From Prorocentrum cordatum (taxonomy: Eukaryota; Sar; Dinophyceae; Prorocentrales; Prorocentraceae): a stretch of DNA of 64,000 bases. Shown here piece after piece: positions 39,809 to 48,136 of this stretch (position 1 is the first letter of the stretch; the number at the start of each line of letters is the position of its first letter). Below the pieces are notes generated by a model. The model was not told the DNA's origin, did no database searches, and worked only from the letters and a program-made list of their open reading frames with translations. The stretch is taken from assembly GCA_963575745.1 (NCBI GenBank), contig CAUYUJ010017638.1, positions 1 through 64,000 of the forward strand, given 5' to 3'. The translations under genes and the position numbers were made by a program.

Positions 39809-40619
39809 TACTTCTTCTCGCCGACGGTCTGTTGACTCGCAGAGCTTCTCTAAGCTAGCACCTGGAAGCTCAAGAGTAATTGACTCGTAGAGCTTCCCTG
39901 AGCTAGTAGCTGGAAGCTTAAGAGTAATTCGGACGCACTGGCGGGAGTTGGCTCGAAAAATCTCGACGGAACTTTTGCTGACTTTTGCTCAGTTGAAAAT
40001 TATGTTCTCAAAATAACTCTCAGAGCTTCCCTCAGCATGTTGTTGCTAAGCTTAAGAGTAATTCGGGGGCGCTGGAGAGCTAGTAACTCGTAGAGATACC
40101 AGGCGCGTCCGTCTGTCGAATGCAGAGCTCGGTACTTGGACTCCTGCATGAGCTAGGTCCGCGAAACTGTTCGTGTTCTCGAGTGACCTTGAGAGATGCT
40201 GTCGGTTCTCTGCACTCAACTCGGGCTGCAGGGGGGGGGGGCTACAGGGCTGGTAATCACAGGAATCGATTTTGAGGCATCAGACGCGTTCGCTTGTCGA
40301 ATCCTGAGCTTGGAAATCGGCCTGCTGGACTAGATCTGCGAAACTATTCGTATTGTTCGAGTCATCTTGAGAGATGCTGTCGGTTTTCTGCACTGAACTC
40401 GGGCTGTAGAGAGGCTACAGGGCTGGTAATCTCAGGAATCGATTCGTAGACATCAGGCGTCCGCCTGTCGCATTGAGAGGTCTGAACTCGGCTGATGTGA
40501 ATCACTTGGGCTGAAGAACTATTTGTTCTCTGCAATTTTTTCCGACATTACACATGGTCAGGAAGCTCTACGAGTCCCCCAGCGGTAAGAAGGGTTGACG
40601 GTTTACAGCCGGCGCCCAG
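39809..40619 (+). repeat. Three D modules and a short S unit
   Basis: D copies at about 39834, 39884 and 40014 are followed by a D start cut at AACTCGTAGAGAT and joined to S monomers. The hairpin has mutations in both arms (CCCAGCGGTAAG, TTTACAGCCGG), and the C-to-A change at one position is not compensated. Confidence 0.75.
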
Positions 40620-41200
40620 CTGGCAAGAAAAATCTCGACGCATCCTTTTGCTGACTTTTGGTCGGGTGAAAATTTCGTTTTCGAAATTCAATCATTCGTT
40701 AGATTTTTTCCCGTGATATTCGATCTCATTCCCGCTTGCCATCTTGATCTCAGCTCGATCGGGTATTACTGTCAAAAAGCACTGTGGCGGGATCGGCCGT
40801 TTCGGATCTTGACACGCGGTGACGGTTCTCTAAACATAACTCGAGCTACAGAAGAGTCACAGAGCTGGTAAGCACACCTCATCGATTCAGAATGCTCAGG
40901 CGCGTTCGCCTGTTGCATCAAGAGGTGCGCAAACCTATTCGTATCATTCGAGTCATCTTGACAGGCGCTCTCGGTTTTTCGTACTTACATCGAACTATAT
41001 GACAACTACAGAGCTGATACTTAAAGAAACCGATTCATAATCAGAAGCGTTAGGCTGTTGCATCCAAAGGTCTGAAAACGCTTGGGCTGAAAAACTATTC
41101 GTTCTCTGCAATTTTTTGGACATTATATATATATATTGTCAGGAAGCTCCACGAGTGCTCCGGCGGCAAGAAAGGTTGACGGTTTACCGCCGGCGCCCAG
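40620..41200 (+). repeat. Short S array unit
   Basis: Leader, about two monomers, trailer with an (AT)n expansion (ATTATATATATATATTGTC) and hairpin A with GGCGGCAA on the left arm. Confidence 0.8.
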
Positions 41201-42381
41201 TAACTCGGAGAGCTTCCCTTAGCAAGTTGTTGCTGGAAGCTTAAGAGTAATTCCGGCGCGCTGGAGAGCTAGTTGGCGAGAAAAATTTCGACGGAACTTT
41301 TGATGATTTTTGGTCGGTTGAAAATTATGTTCTCAAAATTTGAACATTCGTTAGAGCTCTAGTATTTTTTCCCGTGGTATTCGATCTTATTCCCGCTCGC
41401 CATCTTGATCTCAGCTCGATCGGGTACCTTTTACTGCCAAAAAGCACGCGGGCGGGATCGGCCGTTTCGAATCATCTTGATACACGGTGGCGGTTTTCTG
41501 AACATAACTCGAGCTATAGGAGAGCTTCAGAGCTGGTAAGCACAGCTAATCGATTCAGAATGATCAGGCGCGTACGCCTGTTGCATCCAGAGGTCTGAAC
41601 CCGGTCTGCTAGCCGAGCTAGGTCCGCAAACCTATTCGCATTATTTGAGTCATCTTGACAGGCGCTCTCGGTTTTTTCGTACTTACATCGAGCTATATGA
41701 CAGCTACAGAGCTGATGCTTAAATAAACCGATTCAGAATATCAGTCGCGTTGTCTGTTGGGTCCAGAGCTCTGAACTCGGTCTGCTGCCCGATCTAGAAT
41801 CACGAAACTATTTGTTTTTTTGTTTAGGTCATCTTGAGAGGTGTTGTCGGTTTTCTGTACTGAACTCAGGCTTTAGGGGGGCTATAGGGCTGATAATCTC
41901 AGGAATCGATTCGAAGACATGAGGCGCGTCCGTCTGTCGAATCCAGAGCTCTGAACTCGGTCTGCTGCCCGAACTAGGTTCGCGAAACTGTTCGTATTGT
42001 TCGAGTCATTCTGAGAGGTGCTGTCGGTTTTCTGCACTTAACTCGGGCTGCAGGGGGGCTGCAGGGCTGGTAATCACAGGAATCGATTCGGAGTCACAGA
42101 CGCGTCCCATTATTGCATTCAGAGGTCTGAACTCGGTCTGATACTCGAGCTAGGTTTGCCGAACTATTCGTATTGTTCGAGTCATCTCGAGAGGTGCTGT
42201 CGATATACGCACGTAACTCGGGCTGTAGAAGAGCTACAGAGATCGTATAGAAGAGAATCCAACATCAGGGGCGTTCGGCTGTAGTATCGAGAGGTCTGAA
42301 ATCGCTTGGGCTGAACAATTCATCGTTCTCTGCAATTTTTACGACATTATATATTGTCAGGAAGCTCTACGAGTCCCCCGG
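41201..42381 (+). repeat. S array unit holding LINE-A
   Basis: D start, leader and five monomers. It reaches GAGTCCCCCGG at 42381, where LINE-A starts. The hairpin is completed at 48137-48170. Confidence 0.85.
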
Positions 42382-42458
42382 CTCAAGACATCTCGGCTCC
42401 AGGGCTCCAGGATCCCACTGGGGCTCAGGGGGCGTCGGCGTCGCGGGGAGACGGCGCG

Positions 42459-42474
42459 GCAGCCATCGCTGCCA
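42459..42474 (+). promoter_or_regulatory. 5' UTR hairpin GGCAGC-CATC-GCTGCC of LINE-A
   Basis: A perfect 6-bp stem with a 4-base loop inside a GC-rich 5' region. The same hairpin with the same upstream bases (GGCGC) occurs at 51099-51114 in LINE-B, although most of the 5' region has diverged. The shared motif GAGGTCAGC follows in both. Confidence 0.6.
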
Positions 42475-42516
42475 TCGACGGGTACGGCATCTTCGAGGTC
42501 AGCCAGGCTGCTCTCT

Positions 42517-43971
42517 TTGTTTGCTGCGCTTGTTATCTTTTGTTGTACGTGCGTGACGACGGACGGATACGACTTTTCGGTTCTCGCGAGAAGGTTTCAG
42601 CTGGAGGATATATCACCGACAGTGCCATATTTGCAGTACTCACAGGATTACGGTCAAAAGCCAGATACTGCTGTCGAGCGAGCTTCTCGTAAAAGACAAC
42701 TTCAGGATATTGAGAAGACCCCAGGTGACTACCCATTGGACGGAAGATTGAATACTGCCGATTCTACTCCAGATAGTGAGTCTGCTGTACCTCTCAGTGA
42801 ACGGACGGTGACACGACAGTGGTTGCACTCGTGGGGATACGGACCTCAGTGTATCGACACAATGCCCGAGCATGCAGATAACATGACGGTGGATGGCGGA
42901 GCCCCCCCTGTGAAGCGTAGTCGTGAGGAGGTTCTTGCTGAAAGGAAGGCCGCCTTGGAGGGGAAGGATGGTATGCAGAGCTTACTATTGCAGATGATGC
43001 ACAAGATGGATGATAATACTGAAAGGATCCAGGATGCCATAGGAGTTCAGGGGACCAAAATCGACGACGTTCAGGCCCAGGTCCAGAAGCAGGGTGTTAC
43101 GATTTCTAATTTGGAGACGAGCGTTCAAGGGCTTGAGACTAAACATAATCGACTCGAGACGATCGTCCAGGGGCTCCAGGGACAGGTTCGTGCGGGTTCA
43201 GTTGCCAGTGACGCTTCGACGAGGCCCGACAATACCAGGACGGGAAGATACCCGGCTCCTGGAACCACCTACTTCTCTCCAACGTATGTTGAACTCAAGG
43301 GATGGGTCACCAACTGGAGTGACAGGGATAGGAGGTCTCAGGAAATGCTCATGTGGGAGGATGTGAAGGTGCTCATAGATAACATTACAAATCATTGTCT
43401 TTCGGAGGATGATCGTGTGCACGTGTGTGTTGACGGTACTGAGCGCATTAACGCTGGCCGTTACATGTTCGGATCGGCCAAAATCAAATTCAAGCCAGGG
43501 ACCGACAGGGATATTATTTGGAGGGTCAAACGGTGCATCGACCTTGTGACGGTACCCCCTGCTAAACGCCCCGCGCCTCCTCCAGGAATCCAGATCGCTG
43601 CACCACAGTGCCTCATTGAGAATATGAAGCAGGTTATCAACCCTGAGTTGATCAAAGTCAGTGTCGAATGCCCAGAGTGGAAGAGGGACCACGCGAAGGC
43701 GGTGGGGAGATTCTGCGGCACTATTCGGAGCATGTGTACACAGATTGGTATCGAGCTTATTGCTGTGCGGGGGGAAATGGGACCGCCCAAATCGACTATA
43801 TGGACAGTGCCCACGACGGCCTCCCCGAGGCCGATGCTTCTGGCCGAGTTTACCACGACGCGGGCGACATGGGAGGTATCGAGTGAGACTGTCGACAGGT
43901 TGCATCAACTCATACCTGCATTTACTAAGACGAAGGCTGATATCGAGACGGAAGTCAACAGGAGGGTGTGA
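42517..43971 (+). CDS. LINE-A ORF1: coiled-coil nucleic-acid-binding-type protein
   Basis: The frame is open from the element's 5' end. The first in-frame AUG is at 42862 (MPEHADNMTVDGG), giving 369 residues. Protein-like sequence precedes it, including GYDFSVLARRF near 42572, which LINE-B repeats. I therefore list the open frame from 42517 and leave the start unsettled. Features: basic VKRSREEVLAERKAAL, a heptad coiled coil (QMMHKMDDNTERIQDA through LETIVQGLQGQV, about residues 150-230 of this frame), then a globular part with YVELKGWV, FGSAKIKFKPGTDRD and RGEMGPP, all matched in LINE-B. Coiled coil plus C-terminal domain is the general plan of L1-type ORF1 chaperones. No CCHC zinc knuckle. 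It ends NRRV with UGA at 43969-43971, and ORF2 follows in the same frame. Confidence 0.85.
   Translation: MFAALVIFCCTCVTTDGYDFSVLARRFQLEDISPTVPYLQYSQDYGQKPDTAVERASRKRQLQDIEKTPGDYPLDGRLNTADSTPDSESAVPLSERTVTRQWLHSWGYGPQCIDTMPEHADNMTVDGGAPPVKRSREEVLAERKAALEGKDGMQSLLLQMMHKMDDNTERIQDAIGVQGTKIDDVQAQVQKQGVTISNLETSVQGLETKHNRLETIVQGLQGQVRAGSVASDASTRPDNTRTGRYPAPGTTYFSPTYVELKGWVTNWSDRDRRSQEMLMWEDVKVLIDNITNHCLSEDDRVHVCVDGTERINAGRYMFGSAKIKFKPGTDRDIIWRVKRCIDLVTVPPAKRPAPPPGIQIAAPQCLIENMKQVINPELIKVSVECPEWKRDHAKAVGRFCGTIRSMCTQIGIELIAVRGEMGPPKSTIWTVPTTASPRPMLLAEFTTTRATWEVSSETVDRLHQLIPAFTKTKADIETEVNRRV
43969..43971 (+). promoter_or_regulatory. In-frame UGA between LINE-A ORF1 and ORF2 (candidate readthrough stop)
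   Basis: GTG UGA CGA CGA CGA. The codon after it begins with C, the base generally associated with leaky UGA. No other stop occurs in this frame between 42382 and 47941. LINE-B has CAU UGA CGG at the same junction. Confidence 0.65.
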
Positions 43972-46900
43972 CGACGACGACGCCGAACACCGTTCAAGGG
44001 GATCCGACTGGGTAGCTGGAACCTCAATCGGGCGGGGTCGGCCAATTTCAAGGGGAATGAGATTCTGAGGTGCCTTTCAATGCGAGATTGCATCTGGGGT
44101 GTCCAGGAATGCCAGAATCTTTTTGGAGGCAAATTCGATGCATATATCAGACGGTGTGGTCTATCATATCGTGTGAGTTGTGACGGTAAGTGTGGGTTAT
44201 TATTTAACAAAGAGTGGAGTACGTGTGTGCGTGAATCAATATGTCAATATGAACGGTTCTGTGTGGTGGTCTTTGGTAGTGGAAGTGCCCCTGTGATAGT
44301 TGCCTCTGCGTATCTTCCCGACCCCGGCGTCGAGAACGCCGTAGATGTGCAGTGCGTGGTGTTGGACGCGCTCGAATCAGTTATTCTCACTCTGCGCAGC
44401 CGCTGGAAGGGGGCGACTGTCTCTGTGCTGCTCGACGCCAACGTTGAGCTATCCCCATCAACTCAGCTGCAGTGCTCACGCACTGGGACTGTCTATGAGG
44501 CGGTGGGAAGTGCTACCAAGGAGGAGAGGAGGACTTGCGAGGAGGGAGGTGCACAGCGGGTGAGGAGGGACGTACGACAACAGTTGCGCGAGCGTGTTCT
44601 TTGCTTTCTAGGGCGCCTGGGGATGAAGGCTGCCAATTCGTTCTTGCCACGACGACTACACACATGGGAGAGCTACGGAGTATCTCGGTGGGGGACGTGT
44701 AAGAAGGTTCTTGATTACATTTTTGTTCCCAGGACGTGGGTGATCGATGAGATGACGGTTGAAACGATCATGAGTAATGGGGGGAAGACAAATCGTAGTC
44801 GTCTCAGCGACCATGGCCTGCTTCAGGGGACTTTTAGTGACACAGGCGCTGAGCTGGTCAAACGTAGTATCCCGACGGCAGCTCGTGAAAAGAGTTTGGT
44901 TGGTTATAAGACGGTGAATTGGGGGGACCTCAATATGGCGCGAAAGGAAATCGATCGGGTCTTGGGAGATGCCAATACTATTTGTTCTCCAGGGGACCTT
45001 GTGTCGACCACTATTCGGGCCTGTACTGAGCAGGAGGATATCAAATTCACGACTGCCACCACGGGACGGGGACTACCGCCAATTAGGCCTGCAGGACTCA
45101 CGGCCTGCCAGGAGATTTTGCGACGGAAGCCTCTGCCAGCGTCAGTGGATGTGCCCAGCTTGCGCAGACGTGCCAACGGACTGCGGAGGGAGTATCGTGC
45201 GGCGTTGGCCGCGTGGACCTCTCCTGCCTCCAGGCGCAAAGAGCGTCATGGTATCAAGCACCTCATTGTGCAGGGACGGATATCTGAGGACAGGGAGGAG
45301 TGGGTGGAGGAGATCAGAGCACATACCAGACAGAAGTATACTTCGGAGGAGGTCAGAGGACGGGATATGGCGATGTTGGAGGAGTTGAGGAGGGATGCAC
45401 AACAGAACCTATGTGACGGGTACTGCACTGAGGGACTGACAATGGCGGTGGTATGCCAGGCACGGTCACGTCTCAAGTCCAAGCGTGCCACCGGCCCCGA
45501 CAGGCTGCCTTGTGAAATCCTCAAGGCATTGCCGTGGGCGACTTTGCGTGGCGTTGCTCGGATGTTTGATGAGATATTTCGCTTGGCACGGCAGTACCCG
45601 CAGGATTGGAGGCAGATTTTGATCGCCTTCATGCCCAAGCTGCCGAGCTTGACATCGCTGACAGATGCGCGGTACCTCTGTCTGCAAAACAGTCTCAGCC
45701 GTTGGTACTCTGCTTGCGTGGTGATCTTGGTCGAACAATTTGTGTCTCGGGCTGGCCTCATGGGACCCCTGGGCATCTACGGCTTCCAGGAGGGACGTAA
45801 GACGGTGGAAATTGTGGGGGCCCTCAAGGCTCTGGCTCAACACGGGGACATCTGGGGAAAAGATCAGACGGTCCATATCGCTAACGCCGATATCAAACAA
45901 GCGTTCGACCACTGCAGCCTTCTAAACGCCAAACGTGCTATGTGCCATGCCAATATTCCTGCCTATCTCCAGTATGCTTTGCTATCACCGCTGGTTTGCA
46001 CTACGGGGTCGTTAGTTGTCGAGGGTATGGCCATTCACGACATCAACTGGGACGTCTGCATACGGACGGGCGGCCCTGAGGGGCCTCTTCTATTTAATCT
46101 TATCATATGTGCCATGTGGGGACCTATATTTCGGGATTGGGACAGTAGAGGTGTGGGGTATGTGCTGGAGGGCGTCTGTGGTGAGTATGAGCGACGGACA
46201 ACTGTGAACCACTTTGTGTGGGCGGACAACTGCTACCTTGTCTCTGCCTCCTCAACTATGTTGGCTCAGATGATGCACGATCTAACACTACCACTACATG
46301 ACTGGGGGATGAGATGGAAGGATAGCAGCCTGTTGTACATGACATGTGGGGAGAATGCTAAAGTGGACGGTGACGGACATATACTTACCAGCGAGGATTT
46401 GTGTATACCTGCGTGCTCGAGATATCAGGGCTTTAGACTTCGACGTGTTGGCAGTATGAAAGTATTGGGTCATGAGATTTTCTCCACATACCTAGTGCCT
46501 GCTCATCCTGATGTTGAATATCGCATCAAGGAGGCTCGAGCTTGTTTCATTGGACAATCGAATTTCTTTCGTAACAGAGCGGTTGCTGTTCGTGATAAGT
46601 TTTGCCGTTATCAAGACAAGGTGCAGAGTATGGCGTTGTATTGTCTAGAGACATGTACTGCGGATGCTTCCTCGCTACACATGCTCAATGCCTTCGAGGG
46701 ATGGTGTTTGTGCCGTATGTTTCGACGGCCGAGGAGAGAGGAGGAGACTATGGCGGACTGGAACCGACGACGGTACCACGAGGCCAGAGAGCAATTCCGA
46801 TCTTATGGATTTGCGAGTTTGGTGCAGAGATTTCTTCGTATGGTGTGGAACTCCGCGAAGGATGCTGCAGATTTCATTTCTATGATGTGTACTGCTTCTC

Positions 46901-47943
46901 ATGAGGATATATCTTCGACGCAACGTACGTGGAGAGATCACCACATGACTACGGTTGCGTATGGCCCATTGTGGGACAGACTCAGGACGGATGCGTCTGA
47001 GTGCTTGCGGGGTATGTTTCACTTCCAAGAGGCCTCGCAGCTAAAAAGGAGACATGTTAGTTCAGGTCGAGCTGTCGGCCAGAGATGCTGGCTATTTTCT
47101 TTCTGCGAATTCTACGGACTCAAATGGTGGGAGTCCTTTGTGCCGACAGATGCTGCGTATGTTCAGTTCTGCGAGCACATGTGTACACGGACGATGCTGA
47201 GTTACTTTCAGAAAAGAAAAGGGTACGGTACAACAGGTGGGGCCCCGCAGGAGGTACTTACTATCACACAAAGCGACCTACACACCTATGGGGCCCAAGA
47301 GGGCACTGCGGCGTTCAACGACAAACTGGCCAAACGTATTGCGTTACAAAATATGAAGGAGGTTGAGTACGACCTCGACTCATTTGGGATCCCTGTGTAT
47401 ATTTCTGGGGACAGTCTTCTGGTGGTGTCTTGGCTGCAGGGTGTCTGGAGGGTGCTAAATCGTACGTATCAAGATAGGATCAACAGAATGATAAACCAAC
47501 TCGACAACATGTGTCAAAGATATGGAATTAGGCCCGCCTGTCACGGGAGGGAAATTATTGACCACACATATAGGGAATGGAACACACGTGCAGATGTACT
47601 CACTCATACGGCCCGCGTCGGGCCACCAGTGATTCGAGATAGGATAGGGCTGCACGCCCCTCAGTTACAACAGGTGTTTCGCGTTTGTGCCATCAGAGCT
47701 GGATTCGATGGTGGTGTCTCTTGCGACGGCGTGGGAGTCGGGTGCTGGATAGATGTTGGAAGGGTATCGAGACTCTCAAGGCAGCCACTCAGCCATGAGA
47801 TCATTTGGACGGAGGTGTACAGTGCGGCGTTCTCGATTGATCCAACTTCAACAGTGACTGATGCCGAGGTCTCGGCCGTTGAGCATACGATTATGATCTT
47901 GCCGCGGGTTGTACAAGCGTATTTCGGACAGGATATGATGTGA
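43972..47943 (+). CDS. LINE-A ORF2: endonuclease, reverse transcriptase, permuted RNase H
   Basis: Open for 1323 codons directly after the ORF1 UGA and in the same frame. The first AUG (44080) falls inside the endonuclease, after the essential-looking LGSWNLN (44011-44028), so expression probably needs UGA readthrough. APE-type endonuclease: WNLN, GVQE (Glu at 44107), ASAYLPD, LLDANVEL, HTW, VLDYIFVP, LSDHG (about 44805). RT: motif A NADIKQAFD (Asp at 45889), motif B RTGGPEGPLLFN (about 46060-46101), motif C FVWADN (46216-46230; second Asp replaced by Asn). A LINE-typical thumb/linker follows (ALYCLETCTADASS). RNase H motifs come in the order SGDSLLVV (Asp 47410), WNTRADVL (Asp 47593), FDGGVS (Asp 47707), VTDAEVSAVE (Glu 47866), a circular permutation. 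Stop UGA at 47941. Confidence 0.9.
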   Translation, partial: RRRRRTPFKGIRLGSWNLNRAGSANFKGNEILRCLSMRDCIWGVQECQNLFGGKFDAYIRRCGLSYRVSCDGKCGLLFNKEWSTCVRESICQYERFCVVVFGSGSAPVIVASAYLPDPGVENAVDVQCVVLDALESVILTLRSRWKGATVSVLLDANVELSPSTQLQCSRTGTVYEAVGSATKEERRTCEEGGAQRVRRDVRQQLRERVLCFLGRLGMKAANSFLPRRLHTWESYGVSRWGTCKKVLDYIFVPRTWVIDEMTVETIMSNGGKTNRSRLSDHGLLQGTFSDTGAELVKRSIPTAAREKSLVGYKTVNWGDLNMARKEIDRVLGDANTICSPGDLVSTTIRACTEQEDIKFTTATTGRGLPPIRPAGLTACQEILRRKPLPASVDVPSLRRRANGLRREYRAALAAWTSPASRRKERHGIKHLIVQGRISEDREEWVEEIRAHTRQKYTSEEVRGRDMAMLEELRRDAQQNLCDGYCTEGLTMAVVCQARSRLKSKRATGPDRLPCEILKALPWATLRGVARMFDEIFRLARQYPQDWRQILIAFMPKLPSLTSLTDARYLCLQNSLSRWYSACVVILVEQFVSRAGLMGPLGIYGFQEGRKTVEIVGALKALAQHGDIWGKDQTVHIANADIKQAFDHCSLLNAKRAMCHANIPAYLQYALLSPLVCTTGSLVVEGMAIHDINWDVCIRTGGPEGPLLFNLIICAMWGPIFRDWDSRGVGYVLEGVCGEYERRTTVNHFVWADNCYLVSASSTMLAQMMHDLTLPLHDWGMRWKDSSLLYMTCGENAKVDGDGHILTSEDLCIPACSRYQGFRLRRVGSMKVLGHEIFSTYLVPAHPDVEYRIKEARACFIGQSNFFRNRAVAVRDKFCRYQDKVQSMALYCLETCTADASSLHMLNAFEGWCLCRMFRRPRREEETMADWNRRRYHEAREQFRSYGFASLVQRFLRMVWNSAKDAADFISMMCTASHEDISSTQRTWRDHHMTTVAYGPLWDRLRTDASECLRGMFHFQEASQLKRRHVSSGRAVGQRCWLFSFCEFYGLKWWESFVPTDAAYVQFCEHMCTRTMLSYFQKRKGYGTTGGAPQEVLTITQSDLHTYGAQEGTAAFNDKLAKRIALQNMKEVEYDLDSFGIPVYISGDSLLVVSWLQGVWRVLNRTYQDRINRMINQLDNMCQRYGIRPACHGREIIDHTYREWNTRADVLTHTARVGPPVIRDRIGLHAPQLQQVFRVCAIRAGFDGGVSCDGVGVGCWIDVGRVSRLSRQPLSHEIIWTEVYSAAFSIDPTSTVTDAEVSAVEHTIMILPRVVQAYFGQDMM

Positions 47944-48090
47944 TTTTGATTGTGCTCACTCACGCCATGCCCTCGTTTGTCGTGTGTGTGTGCTTGACCT
48001 CTCATCCTCCTAATAAGAGTTGGCTTTCGCCTCTGATCGTTTGGATCGGTGAGGCTTCCGCCTACTCCCGATGCGCCCGCTCCTTGCTTC

Positions 48091-48118
48091 CGACTAGGCT
48101 GGAAAGCCTGCACAGTCG
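48091..48118 (+). other. LINE-A 3' stem-loop
   Basis: Outer stem CGACT/AGTCG, inner stem AGGCT/AGCCT, GGAA loop, 3'-side bulge GCAC. The stem-loop lies 18-20 bases from the 3' terminus. Shared exactly with both non-autonomous copies and structurally with LINE-B. Confidence 0.85.
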
Positions 48119-48136
48119 ACCGCAAAGTCCGCAAAA

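Larger units (their letters stand above)
42382..48136 (+). mobile_element. LINE-A: complete site-specific non-LTR retrotransposon
   Basis: About 5.75 kb. 5' end CTCAAGACATCTCGGCTCC, ORF1, a single in-frame UGA, ORF2 (endonuclease, RT, linker, RNase H), about 190 bases of 3' UTR with a stem-loop and a short A run (GTCCGCAAAAAAA). Left flank GAGTCCCCCGG, right flank GAAAGGTTGACGG of an S-element hairpin A. There is no long poly-A tail and no target duplication. Both long frames are free of stops apart from the single UGA, so the copy is young or maintained. Confidence 0.92.

Noticed and set aside
42354-42692. 112-residue frame overlapping the LINE-A 5' end (MSGSSTSPPA...)
   Set aside because: It starts in S-element flank and reads into the LINE in another frame than ORF1; no counterpart in LINE-B.
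43198-43908. 236-residue antisense frame inside LINE-A ORF1
   Set aside because: Shadow of the ORF1 coding strand; no independent support.
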